NCBI RefSeq assembly: GCF_010389155.1
Contig: NC_057768.1
Coordinates: forward strand, 21,833,966-21,897,965
Length of the DNA: 64,000 nt
Source: Erigeron canadensis
Taxonomy: Eukaryota; Streptophyta; Magnoliopsida; Asterales; Asteraceae
Reading direction: 5' to 3'
The notes beneath the pieces are model-generated. The model saw nothing but the letters and a program-made list of their open reading frames with translations. It ran no database searches and was not told the DNA's origin. Below are positions 44,032 through 55,009 of this stretch, piece by piece (position 1 is the first letter of the stretch; each line of letters begins with the position of its first letter). Position numbers and translations under genes: made by a program.

Positions 44032-44906
44032 ATGGCTCTCGCTCCACGTCAATTTGTGAAAAAGCACAATCTTGCACTGAACCTAGATCCAGATCAGCAT
44101 AATTGTGAACATTTTCATGAAATGTTCAACTACATTGCTCGCTCACGATTATCCTTTGCTTTTTGTGATTCGCCGAGACTGATTAAGTTGTATATTGATT
44201 CTTTCTGGTCTACTGCTCATGAAGTTATGGTTGATGGCCAAAGTTTTGTACGAGCAACTGTTGAAGGCACAACATTTGATTTTAATGCTGAGTCGCTCCG
44301 CACTATTTTGCATCTAGGAGCAGAACCAGCCGTAGAAGAAGAGGACGATGTTGAAATGACTTACGAGTTCGAACTCCTTCTTCGCTGCTTTCAGAGAATG
44401 GGGTTTGTTGGACAGGTCAAACTTCCTTTTGACAAGAGTGGTTTTCAGGGCAGATGGAGGTATCTGGCGTATGCATTGCTTGTCTGTTTGAGCAATCGCA
44501 AGGCTGGCTTTGATCAACTATCTGCACAGATTGCGTCGCAGATGGTTGCTTTGGTATATAATCGCCCTTATCCTTTCTCCCGATATTTTTATCAAGAGTT
44601 TGTTGATCAGATTAATGCTAGGGGAGAAAGCGATTTCTTCTGTATCCTCGATTTGTGATGGCTATAGTTAGACATTTTTGTCCCGACTTAGAATATGACC
44701 AAGGTCCTCGCTACGTTCTTCATGCTTGGCCTTCGCGTCTTTTTGCTGATCTAGAGGCAAATACGGGTAATGTGGCTGGTCTCCATGATCCACCACTTTT
44801 TGGTCACCTGATTAATCCAAACTATCGATCTCGTCTTGAGAATGATATGTTTGTGGATGATGTTGATGACGATTCTGAGTCTGGTGATTCTGAAAGTTCG
44901 TATTAG
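44032..44906 (+). CDS. Copia-1 third ORF (env-position protein), left copy
   Basis: It starts at ATG 44032 (MALAPRQFVKKHN) and ends SESSY and TAG at 44906. As written it breaks at about 44627-44645: the first frame stops at 44658 and a second frame continues from MAIVRHFCPDLEYD. The right-hand contig copy has shorter A and T runs exactly there, and combining the two gives one frame of about 290 residues. The protein has SFWSTA, FDFNAESLRTILHL and a very acidic tail (DDVDDDSESGDSE). Copia-2 has a similar phrase set (FWYTASL, ITTGTLREALNLNYW), so both third ORFs may be related. SIRE-type Copia elements carry an env-like ORF here; no signal peptide or membrane segment is visible. Confidence 0.65.
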
Positions 44907-44953
44907 TCCCAACTATCACTAGATGGGTGCTGAAGACACCTCTATGTCGATGG

Positions 44954-45866
44954 TGAGTGAACTTTGCAACACGATCAATTAATCTGGATGTGACCAGTTT
45001 AGTTTGATCGTGTACCAGGTTAACTGGAATTAAGTATTAAAGTGACAGAATGTTAATACATGCAATAATATAGATGACGAGCATATAAACTGGTGAGACA
45101 ATATGTAATTTTCAAGTGTATTTTATTTATTACTGTTTAAATAAAATACAAGGTTGTTGCGGAACCAAGATAATACAAGAATGTAAATATCCTAACAACC
45201 CATGAATTACAATTGATCTAAACTTGGAAATTCTCCTAAACAATCGAAACACTTAGAGTTGTGAAATGTTTCTTTTTGCGATTGAGAGAATATTGCACAA
45301 GTTCACCAATATTGCAGAATATTTGTATTTGCAAAGTTATTGAAACAGCTTGTGCAAGGACCTCTATTTATAGTCGAAGATTGAGCATGGGGATCTCAAC
45401 TTCGATGTACAAATATGGTTGACAGCACACAAAAGTATTGTTTAAATAATCCTTTGTGTGTGTTAAATAAAGTAAGACAAAAGGTTACTTTATTCAACCA
45501 CTCTACATCTTTGTATCTTTATCCAAAGACAATATCATTGTCCGGTTAAAAGGATGTAGAGTAAAAAGGTCCTCCTCGTAATCAGTGTAAAGCTTTGTAA
45601 GAGCATTTACACTGGAGGATTCTCCAGTTGATTGATCTGGTAGATTGTCAACTGGGCTTCGCTGCCATTGCCAATCTCTATTTTCCATTTGTTGTCTTTG
45701 ACTTCAACTGGAAGGTCTTCAGATTCTAGTCGTCTGATCTCAACTGGAGGAAGTCATCAGTTGCTAAACCTGTACAATGCAACTGGACTTCTAATATTTC
45801 GGACAATTCCTCATGCTCTCCAGATGTCACTGGAGAGCTCCAGTTTAGTTAAAACTGGACCTAACA
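44954..45866 (-). repeat. 3' LTR of Copia-2, left copy
   Basis: On the minus strand it starts TGTTAGGTCCAG at 45866, directly after a PPT, and runs about 0.9 kb. The left end is placed by similarity to the solo LTR end (TGTGAGTTCC) and could be off by a few bases. A minus-strand TATA box (TATAAATAG, 45363-45371) is preceded in U3 by a CAACTGG array. Confidence 0.7.
45611..45860. repeat. CAACTGG/CCAGTT array in Copia-2 U3
   Basis: At least nine AACTGG or ACTGGAG motifs in both orientations. Two are inverted pairs: ACTGGAG-GATT-CTCCAGT near 45611 and ACTGGAG-AG-CTCCAGT near 45829. CAACTG matches the plant MYB core (CNGTTR in reverse). The right contig repeats this at 54489-54735. Confidence 0.7.
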
Positions 45867-45881
45867 AATTCCCCTAATTGT
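45867..45881 (-). promoter_or_regulatory. Polypurine tract of Copia-2, left copy
   Basis: On the minus strand it reads CAATTAGGGGAATT against the LTR start. The right copy has one more G (54742-54756). Confidence 0.7.
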
Positions 45882-46139
45882 CCTGAAATATTGTCAAGTA
45901 TTTTCAAACTTGTTTCTATACAAGTTTAAGTTTGAAATACTTGAATTTGATAAGACCTATTAAGTTTCCAAGACATTTTATAGATCATCAAATGTCTTGG
46001 ATTTTGTTTTAAGTGTTTGTAGATCTTATCAGATATCTTACTTGTAGGTTACAATCTGGCAACTTGTATATACATACAATTTCAAATAAATTACAAGAGA
46101 GTACACAAAATTACAAGCAGATAATAGTTAGAAGGAAAC

Positions 46140-49100
46140 TTAAACAGATGGCCCTTCGCCAGTTTTCCTTCTCTTTGAGACTGATGAAATCGGCTGAGTA
46201 TCCTCAGGATCAAGGCCTAATCTTTCTTCAATGTTTTCCTTGAACTTGATGAGATTTTGCAATACATACTCCCAGCCTCTTTCAACTTTATTCTTCCTCT
46301 GCCTCCCCTCCAACAGCCTCAACATCTCAACATGCTCGGAATGACCATACTGATTGACATCCGGGTTCTCAGTAGTCCTTTTAGGTCCACCAAAGTATTG
46401 TACCTCAACAACAAAATGCTTGGCACCAGGCTTAATTGAAACCTTAACATCAGTAATCCTGCCTCTATTGTGCCTTCGACGCTGTACATCTGACAAATAT
46501 GTGCGAGCTTCAGATTCATTTGTCAGTTTGATTTTGCTCGTGCTCAGCTTTTGTGTAGCAGCTCGAATATCATCTGTTGTGGGTTCACATGGTTCTACCC
46601 AAGTCCTCAGATTTGCATCTCTTGGTAAGGCCTTTTGTTTTCTTCCTTTGGACTTGGGTGGATTCAACACTTTGGTGACCGCCTTCTTGACCTGCTCAGT
46701 TCTCTTGAGAATCCCTTCAGATCTGATCTCTCTGGCCTTTCCACCGATACATTCAAACACTTTGCATCCAGTTCAGCCTCATCATCCTGGTAGTGTTTGT
46801 CCAGTTCTACTTCAAGCATCTCCTTCAGTGCATTGACTATTCTTGTATCTTCTTTGATCTTCTTGTATTCAACAAGTGTCAAGCCAAGGAGTTGAGCATC
46901 AGTGATATCAACAAGAGGGGTTGGAAGATTTTTTCTTGATTCAAACTGGTTTGCCTTCATTTGTTTCTTCCTTTCCTTGACCAGGTATCCCACTCTTGCT
47001 AATTTCTGGCTCTCGCTTTCAGTAACTGGAGGCAACAAATCGACATTGCCAGTTTCCAACATTGGTGCATCGGTGGCTGGTTCCAAAGATTCATCAGCAA
47101 TGGCCTTTCCCTTGTCAACACTCCCTACCACCACATCATCAAACACCTCAAACCCTTGCTCACCAGCCTCAGTACTGGTAGCCATCACAATCTCCTTCCC
47201 TTTACTTGAAGTCTTCACAAGAGTGTGAGGGGCATGTACCGACCTTTCCCCCTTGGCAGCATCTAGTCCCTGCCTGATGGCTTCAAAATCAGCATGACTA
47301 GAGGGCAGGCGATCTAGAGGCTGCCATGATTGCATTGTCTTACACTCTTTGAAGACTCCACAAAGCATGCGAACTGTCCTCCAAAGATGATTTATCTCTT
47401 GAGATTGAGTCATTACATTTCCACTTGTCTGCTCTTGACTCTTTAAAATTTGTTTGAGAATGGAGAGATCATCTGAAGAGAGCCCAGTTGCAGGGACTTC
47501 CTGAGCACTGTCAGGCTCAACCGCCCTTCCTTTGCCAACTTCAGTGGTCAGATCAGATATGGCAGTTGAATGTTCAGACACTTTGCTAGCCAGCGTATCC
47601 AGACTGCACCTCAACCGATCAATCTCAGATGTTATTGGAGTGAGATCGACCTGGGGCACTGCAATCTTGGTGATCTCAGATATCACCTTTTCTATCAAGT
47701 TACTCTCACTGGCAGCCAAAGTTTCTTCGATCTTGAGACCCACTGAAGAGGCCAACCGACTCCCAAGCTCTGTCACATCTAGGCCAGGTTTGCTACACAG
47801 CTCTTGCACCTGCCTTTCCAGATTCTTAATATCAACCTCTGAAGATCTGACAGTATTGTTCAGCAGGTTGGATATTGAGGATGTGACTCCAGATTGAGTC
47901 AGTGCGAATGCCTCCCTTAAAGATATTGCCAATTGATTGGAGGATTCCACTAACTCGTTCAGCTTGCCAAACACCAAGTCCTCATTAGCAGAGAACTTGT
48001 TAATCCCCAGGTCAACCACTTTAATATTTTGCAGATGATCCTTGTGGTACCTGGAGAGGGACTTGGTGTTCTTCTCCAGTGTCTTTTGAATCTCTTCCAC
48101 CCTCGCAAGAAGGTTCGAGAGATCGGTTTGAAAAGACACGAACTGGCTGTCCAATGACGGAGGAGAAGGTGTCACTGGACCAGCTGAGAAAGCTACAGGT
48201 GCAACTGGACGAGGTATGACAATATCTGGTTCTCCAGTTGCAGTAGCATCAGTAGAGAGAAGAGGAGGGGTTGTAGAAATGAAAGGAAGAGATTCAATGT
48301 GGCGTTCATGCTGAGAATGCTCAGGTGTGAACGACGGCGACGGTGGGGTTAGGATGTGTCTATTTCTAGGCACACCCATAGAAGAAGGTGATTGGCGAGA
48401 GGTGAATATTGGAGGTATTTCTAAGCTTTGTACATGAGTTGGGGAAACTGAAACATGTGGTTCTTGGGGTTGACCAAGGAGAGAAGGGAGCTGATCAAGT
48501 ATAGTCGCATCAGCCATCTCCTGGTCAGATTCTGTCTCAGATGAGTCCGAAGACTCAAGCTGAAACACACCCTCATTTATGCCAAGATCCATAAATGTTG
48601 GGGGTGGCTGAACAAGTTGTTCAGACTCCTGATGACCAGTTTGAGTTGCCTCAATGGTATCATCAGTTTGAGGATCCGTTGCCGAAGCATCTTCTCCCTG
48701 GACAGAGGTGACTGGTGCCTCAACCACAACTGCTCTATCCTCAGTTGCAATATCATCGGCAGCGGCTTCAGAGACCACTATCACAGATTGTGACTGGTCA
48801 GGTGCAGCAAGTCCAGATCTTGATCTCCTGCTTTTAGAGGATCTTCTTGCTTTAGGAACTGCCTGGACTCCTGCTTCTGCCACAGTTACAACTTCAGTAG
48901 ACGAACCGGTGGGTCCCTCATTATTTTGAGGCCCGCCCAGTTGCCTTTCTGATTCACCAGATTGTGGTGCATCAGTTTTAGAGAATGCAAAAATCATTCT
49001 CGGGACATCTGGACTTCATCAGAAGTGGACACCAGGTTGTCCAGATTCCTCAACAGTTCTGGCACAGAGAACGAGGATTGCGTGTTGTTGTACTCGTCTC

Positions 49101-49865
49101 TGCCCAGAATCTGAATAAAACAAAGGGACAGAAACCTTGAAAAGGGAACACAAGGACCCCTGTTACCCTTAACTTGAATACCAGGCTTCTGAACAAAATG
49201 CCTGCAAATCCACCCTCAGCCCATTCCAAAGGCAGTACGCCATTTCTGCCTGGAAGGAGTTTATCTGGTCCAATCCACCAGAACTCCCTCCCAAACTTTC
49301 CACCAAGTGGACCATAAAGAACTTCCAGGATGGTGAAAGCCCCTTCATTGTAATGGACCCCTTGGTCTTCAACACATCCCCCTCCACCATCTCCTTATTT
49401 CCCATATCAAGGAAGACCTGGCGGAAATTGATATTGGAGGAAATCACCACTGGAGTTTCATTATGTCTCCAGTAGTTGAGGTTAAGGGCTTCCCTCAACG
49501 TTCCAGTGGTGATGGTACACGGGACTGACCCATCCTTTAGAGAAAAGGAGATGGATGAGCAGTCCTCAGAAAGAGAGGCAGTGTACCAGAACTCACACAA
49601 GTAATCATGAATAGCTTGTGTGGATTCAAAGAGAAGGCATCGCTGAGGGGAGAAATCCGAAGAAAGGATTGGATTCTCCCGATAAGAGAGTCAGCGGCCT
49701 GGAGCCCTTGAAGAGATGCCATTGGATTATTTGGATTTAGTTTAATAAGCTTAGAGCTTATGGGAGCACCAGTGGCACGATAACATTTTGTGATGGAATG
49801 TACTCAGCAGTGAGTAGATTCACATCACGAGAACGAGATGAAGAAGAAGAAGATTTAGGAGCCAT
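46140..49865 (-). CDS. Copia-2 third ORF (env-position protein), left copy
   Basis: About 1240 codons from MAPKSSSSSS (ATG at 49865) to GEGPSV and stop at 46140. The N-terminal third has FWYTASL, ITTGTLREALNLNYW and WKFFMVHLVESLGG. A Ser/Pro/Glu-rich middle follows, then a long coiled coil at roughly residues 580-770 (LLARVEEIQKTLEKNTKSL onward), and a basic C-terminus ending in SVSKRRKTGEG, which could be a nuclear signal. In this copy the N-terminal 300 codons contain single-base losses (for example near 49590 and 49783) and one more near 46739; the right contig has the missing base at each. No signal peptide or membrane anchor is visible, so an envelope role is doubtful. Confidence 0.7.
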
Positions 49866-50557
49866 TTGTGAATTTAGATTTAGGGTTTTGGACTTAAAGA
49901 AGAAAGAGAGAAAAGGATCTCGAATTGTGAATGATTGAAAGAGTAAATGAAGGAATTTTGAGAGAAGTAAATGAGACGGATATATGGTGGGGGGTATATA
50001 TAGGCAGTAAAATATTGCCAAAATATATACGAAAAGATATTTTAGTCTCCAAAAGTTTGAAATAATTTGTAAAAAGTTATTTTCCAAAATTTTGAGAATT
50101 CAAAATATTTAATACTTCCCATCAAGCATTTAATGCTACGACGGCTGGTATTCACATTTACCCACTAACTTCACCAATACCCATAAAAAGTGCAGTACAT
50201 TCAGCAAAAGTCTTGACACGTAAGACATGTCAGGTGACGTTCGTGAGTGCGAGGTTAGTACTCGAGTAACATCACGTGTCACAAGTATCCACCAGTAAAA
50301 CACAACGTTATGAAATCTGGCTGACCACCATTTTGAGACAAGACCAAACTAGCAACCAAAAGAAAATTTAGATGCCAGTTTCAACTGATGACCTTCAGTT
50401 GCATTTTTCAATAATTTATTTGAAAAATATTTTGAGTCTTTTCCCCCTAAAAATGTGATCCATTTGATCAATGACTAGTCTTTGAGTACATCAAGGCGTT
50501 CAATCTCCAACCAATCAGGATCACCTGGACCATCCTCAACTGAAGGGCCTCTTCAGT
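49866..50557 (-). promoter_or_regulatory. Copia-2 spacer with candidate third-ORF promoter, left copy
   Basis: On the minus strand a TATA box (TATATATA, 49995-50002) lies 130 bp before the ATG. The leader contains CTCTC stretches and AAAACCCTAAATC. Further upstream lie ACGT-type elements (CACGT near 50217, TGACGT near 50235, CACGTG near 50273). No coding frame is seen. Same layout as 58728-59423. Confidence 0.5.
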
Positions 50558-52553
50558 TTAATGAGGATTTAACATACCCAGTTCACTGATGAGATGTTTA
50601 AAAGTCTTTTCATCAAGAGTTTTGTAAAAACATCAGCTAACTGTTATCAGTGGGGATGAAATGTATTTCAATATCTCCTTTCATAACATGATCACGAATG
50701 AAGTGATACCTGATATCAATATGCTTTGTCTTTGAGTGCATCACTGGGTTGTGAGATATAGCAATAGCACTGGTGTTGTCACAAAGATTGGGGTTCTTGT
50801 AAATTTCATGCCATAATCAAGTAACTGGTTTTTGATCCAGAGAATCTGGGCACAGCAACTGGCCGCAGAAATGTATTCTGCCTCAGCAGTAGACATTGAG
50901 ACTGAAGTCTGCTTCTTACTTGTCCAACTCACCAGTTTTCCCCCTAGGAAATGACATCCACCAGTTGTGGATTTTCTATCAATCTTACAACCTGCATGAT
51001 CTGAATCTGAATAACCCATTAGATCTACCCTGAGCCTTTGGGATACCAAAGACCAAGGCTAGGGCACCCTTTCAGGTACCTGAAAATGCGTTTAACAGCA
51101 TGCAAGTGTGATTCTTTTGGATTTGCCTGAAATCTGGCACATAAACATGTTGCAAACATTATATCTGGTCGACTGGCAGTTAGATACATCAGTGAACCAA
51201 CCATTCCACGATATTCTTTTTGGTCCACTGGTTTTCCATTTGGTCAGAGTCCAATTTAATGGAGCTGAAATAGGTGTGGTTTTTGATGGGATTGAATCAA
51301 ATTTGTATTTTCTCAACAAATCTCTGACATATTTTTCTTGGTTAATAAATACCATCCATGGTTTGTTTAATTTGTAAACCTAAGAAAAATGTTAATTCAC
51401 CCATTAAACTCATCTCATATTCTTGAGACATAATTTTGAAAACCTTTTACACATTCCATCATCAGTTGACCCAAATATAATATCATCAACATAATTTGTA
51501 CCAGCAAGATATCCCTTTTCTTTCAAGATGAACAAGGTATTATCTATTGCACCTCTTTGAAAACCATTTTTGAGAAGATGTTTAGTTAGAGTATCACCCA
51601 GGCTCTGGGGCTTGTCGAAGACCATAAAAGCTTTGTTCAGTCTATATACCCAATGTGGATGCTTTTCATTTATGAAGCCTGGAGTCTGCGTACATACACT
51701 TCTTCTTCCAATGTGCCATTCAGAAACGCACTTTTTACATCCATCTGAAAACCTTGAATTGTAATGAGCAGCATAAGCCAAGAAAATTCTGATGGCTTCA
51801 AGTCTTGCAACTGGAGCAAAAGTTTCATCGAATCATCACACCTTCTGCCTGACAATAACCCTTGGCAACTAATCTAGCTTTGTTTCTGACAACGTTGCCA
51901 TCTTCATCCATCTTGTTCCGTAGACCCACCTCGTTCCAATGGTTCTCTCTTTAACCCTGGAGGACAAGGAACAAGCTCCCAACATTGTTCCTTTCGAACT
52001 GGTTGAGTTCTTCTTGCATAGCTTCAACCCAGCTTGGATCTGCCATAGCCTCGTCAATCTTCTTCGGTTCAATTAGTGATAAGAAGGTGACGTTCAAGCA
52101 TTGATCACTTGTGGCTCTTCTAGTCTGAACCCCACTACTGGATTGCCAATAATCTGCTCAATGGATGAGCAGCAGTCCATTTAGTGTATTGACTAGGTTG
52201 GTGTAATACAACATCAGTGCAAGACACCTGACGATCTCCAACTGTTGCAGCAACAGGAGGAGAATCAGTCCAAACTACTTCAACTTCATCATTATTGTCA
52301 ACTGAAGAGTTAACATGATTATCTTCAAACAAAGGTATCTCTTGAAGAACTGGAGAAGCTTGTATGGTTCTGATGTTGTTGTGGCACGCACATCAGATCC
52401 AATTACCAGTTTTTCAGGTAGTTAAAACGATAGAAGGATAGAATGAGGTGTCACAGATTTCTTCTTTACCTTAACTGGTTCCAACTTGGTGTTGGGAAAC
52501 ATTTTCTGGTGTACTAACTGATTGATGAACCTGATCAGATACACCAAAATCAC
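50558..52553 (-). pseudogene. Copia-2 pol (RT and RNase H part), left contig end
   Basis: The same pol segment as 59424-61443, but with many one-base deletions that break it into short frames. Recognisable pieces include [29 protein letters not shown] and YVDDIIFGS. Indel density rises toward the gap at 52554. Because the right contig has the same stretch intact, the breaks are best explained as uncorrected sequencing errors rather than biological decay. One place is better here than there: the [14 protein letters not shown] join near 51320-51340 is in frame. Confidence 0.75.
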
Positions 52554-52653
52554 NNNNNNNNNNNNNNNNNNNNNNNNNNNNNNNNNNNNNNNNNNNNNNN
52601 NNNNNNNNNNNNNNNNNNNNNNNNNNNNNNNNNNNNNNNNNNNNNNNNNNNNN
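52554..52653. other. Assembly gap of exactly 100 N
   Basis: One hundred N between two contigs whose ends overlap in sequence by about 8.8 kb. The round number suggests a placeholder of unknown size. Confidence 0.98.
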
Positions 52654-52946
52654 AAGTTTTGTAACTTACGAACTTGCATGTAAGTTTAGTCTTTTACAAC
52701 TTAAACTTCGTTAGTTTAAATTTAGAATTTAATTCTTACAACTTAAGATCTATTTTCGTTTAGTTATTGCTTACGAATTAGCTTCTATCTTCGTTCTATC
52801 ACTTAACGAATTTATTTGTTATCTTCGTTCAGACTTGTTTTTGCGAATTCTGGACTAGGTTTTTTTCATATTAGGGTTTTTTCAACTTGGCAATTCATTT
52901 ATCGTGATTATTTATAGTTTTTCGATATTTTGGTTGTTTTGCAGAA

Positions 52947-53794
52947 ATGGCTCTCGCTCCACGTCAATTGTGAAAAACACATCTTGCACTGAACCTAGAT
53001 CCAGATAGCATAATTGTGAAATTTTCATGAATGTTTCACTACTACATGCTCGCTCACGATTTCCTTTGCTTTTTGTGATTCGCCGGACCTGATTAATTGT
53101 ATATTGATTCTTCTGTTCTACTGCTCATGAATTATGTTGATGGCCAAGTTTTGTACGAGCAACTTTGAAGGCACACCTTTGATTTTAATGCTGAGTCGCT
53201 CCGCACTATTTTGCATCTAGGACAACCAGCCGTAGAAGAAGAGGACGATGTTGAAATGACTTACGCGATTCGACTCCTTCTTCGCTGCTTTCAGAGAATG
53301 GGGTTTGTTGGACAGGTCACTTCCTTTGACAAGAGTGGTTTTCAGGGCATGGAGGTATCTGGCGTATGCATTGCTTGTCTGTTTGAGCAATCGCAAGGCT
53401 GGCTTTGATCAACTATCTGCACAGATTGCGTCGCAGATGGTCTTTGGTATATAATCGCCCTTATCCTTTCCACCCGATATTTTTATCAAGAGTTTGTTGA
53501 TCAATTAATGCTAGGTGAGAAGCGATTCTTCTGTATCCTCGATTTGTGATGGCTATAGTTAGACATTTTTGTTCCCGACTTAGAATATGACCAAGGTCCT
53601 CGCTACGTTCTTCATGCTTGCCTTCGGCTTTTTGCTGATCTAGAGGCAATACTGGTAATGTTGCTTGTCTCCATGGCCCACCACTTGATGGTCACCTGAT
53701 TAATCCAAACTATCGATCTCGTCTATAGATGATAGTTTGTGGATGATTTTTCTGATGACGATTCTGAGTCTGGTGATTCGAAAGTTCGTATTAG
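52947..53794 (+). pseudogene. Copia-1 third ORF, right contig copy (error-rich)
   Basis: Equivalent of 44032-44906 but with over twenty missing bases, so it breaks into short frames (VEEEDDVEMTY and LLRCFQRMGFVGQV remain readable). It lies within the first kilobase after the gap, where contig accuracy is lowest. It should not be counted as a separate decayed gene. Confidence 0.75.
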
Positions 53795-53841
53795 TCCCAA
53801 CTATCACTAGATGGGTGCTGAAGACACCTCTATGTCGATGG

Positions 53842-54741
53842 TGAGTGAACTTTGCAACACGATCAATTAATCTGGATGTGACCAGTTTAGTTTGATCGTG
53901 TACCAGGTTAACTGGAATTAAGTATTAAGTGACAGAATTTTAATACATGCAATAATATAAATGACGAGCATATAAACTGGTGAGACAATATGTATTTTCA
54001 AGTGTATTTTATTTATTACTGTTTAAATAAAATACAAGGTTGTTGCGGAACCAAGATAATACAAGAATGTAAATATCCTAACACCCATGAATTACAATTG
54101 ATCTAAACTTGGAAATTCTCCTAAACAATCGAAACACTTAGAGTTGTGAATGTTTCTTTTTGCGATTGAGAGAATATTGCACAAGTTCACCAATATTGCA
54201 GAATATTGTATTTGCAAAGTTATTGAAACAGCTTGTGCAGGACCTCTATTTATAGTCGAAGATTGAGCATGGGATCTCAACTTCGATGTACAATATGGTT
54301 GACAGCACACAAAAGTATTGTTTAAATAATCCTTTGTTGTGTTAAATAAAGTAAGACAAAAGGTTACTTTATTCAACCACTCTACATCTTTGTATCTTTA
54401 TCCAAAGACAATATCATTGTCCGGTTAAAAGGATGTAGAGTAAAAAGTCCTCCTCGTAATCAGTGTAAGCTTTGTAAGAGCATTTACACTGGAGGATTCT
54501 CCAGTTGATTGATCTGGTAGATTGTCAACTGGGCTTCGCTGCCATTGCCAATCTCTATTTCCATTTGTTGTCTTTGACTTCAACTGGAAGGTCTTCAGAT
54601 TCTAGTCGTCTGATCTCAACTGGAGGAAGTCATCAGTTGCTAAACCTGTACAATGCAACTGGACTTCTAATATTTCGGACAATTCCTCATGCTCTCCAGA
54701 TGTCACTGGAGAGCTCCAGTTTAGTTAAACTGGACCTAACA
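53842..54741 (-). repeat. 3' LTR of Copia-2, right copy
   Basis: Equivalent of 44954-45866 with scattered one-base losses. PPT at 54742-54756 on its right, reading CAATTAGGGGGATTT on the minus strand. Confidence 0.7.
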
Positions 54742-55009
54742 AATCCCCCTAATTGTCCTGAAATATTGTCAAGTATTTTCAAACTTGTTTCTATACAATT
54801 TAAGTTTGAATACTTGAATTTGATAAAACCTATTAATTTCCAAGACATTTTATAGATCATCAAATGTCTTGGATTTTGTTTTAAGTGTTTGTATCTTATC
54901 AGATATCTTACTTGTAGGTTACATCTCTGGCAACTTGTATATACATACAATTTCAAATAAATACAGAGAGTACACAAAATTACAAGCAGATAATAGTTAG
55001 AAGGAAAAC

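Noticed and set aside
46354..48929. Plus-strand open frames across the Copia-2 third ORF (for example 46354-46836)
   Set aside because: They are shadows of the minus-strand coding frame.
44032..54741. Two independent Copia-1/Copia-2 junctions in a true segmental duplication
   Set aside because: Exact contig-end geometry around a 100-N gap and reciprocal indel errors make an unmerged overlap far more likely.
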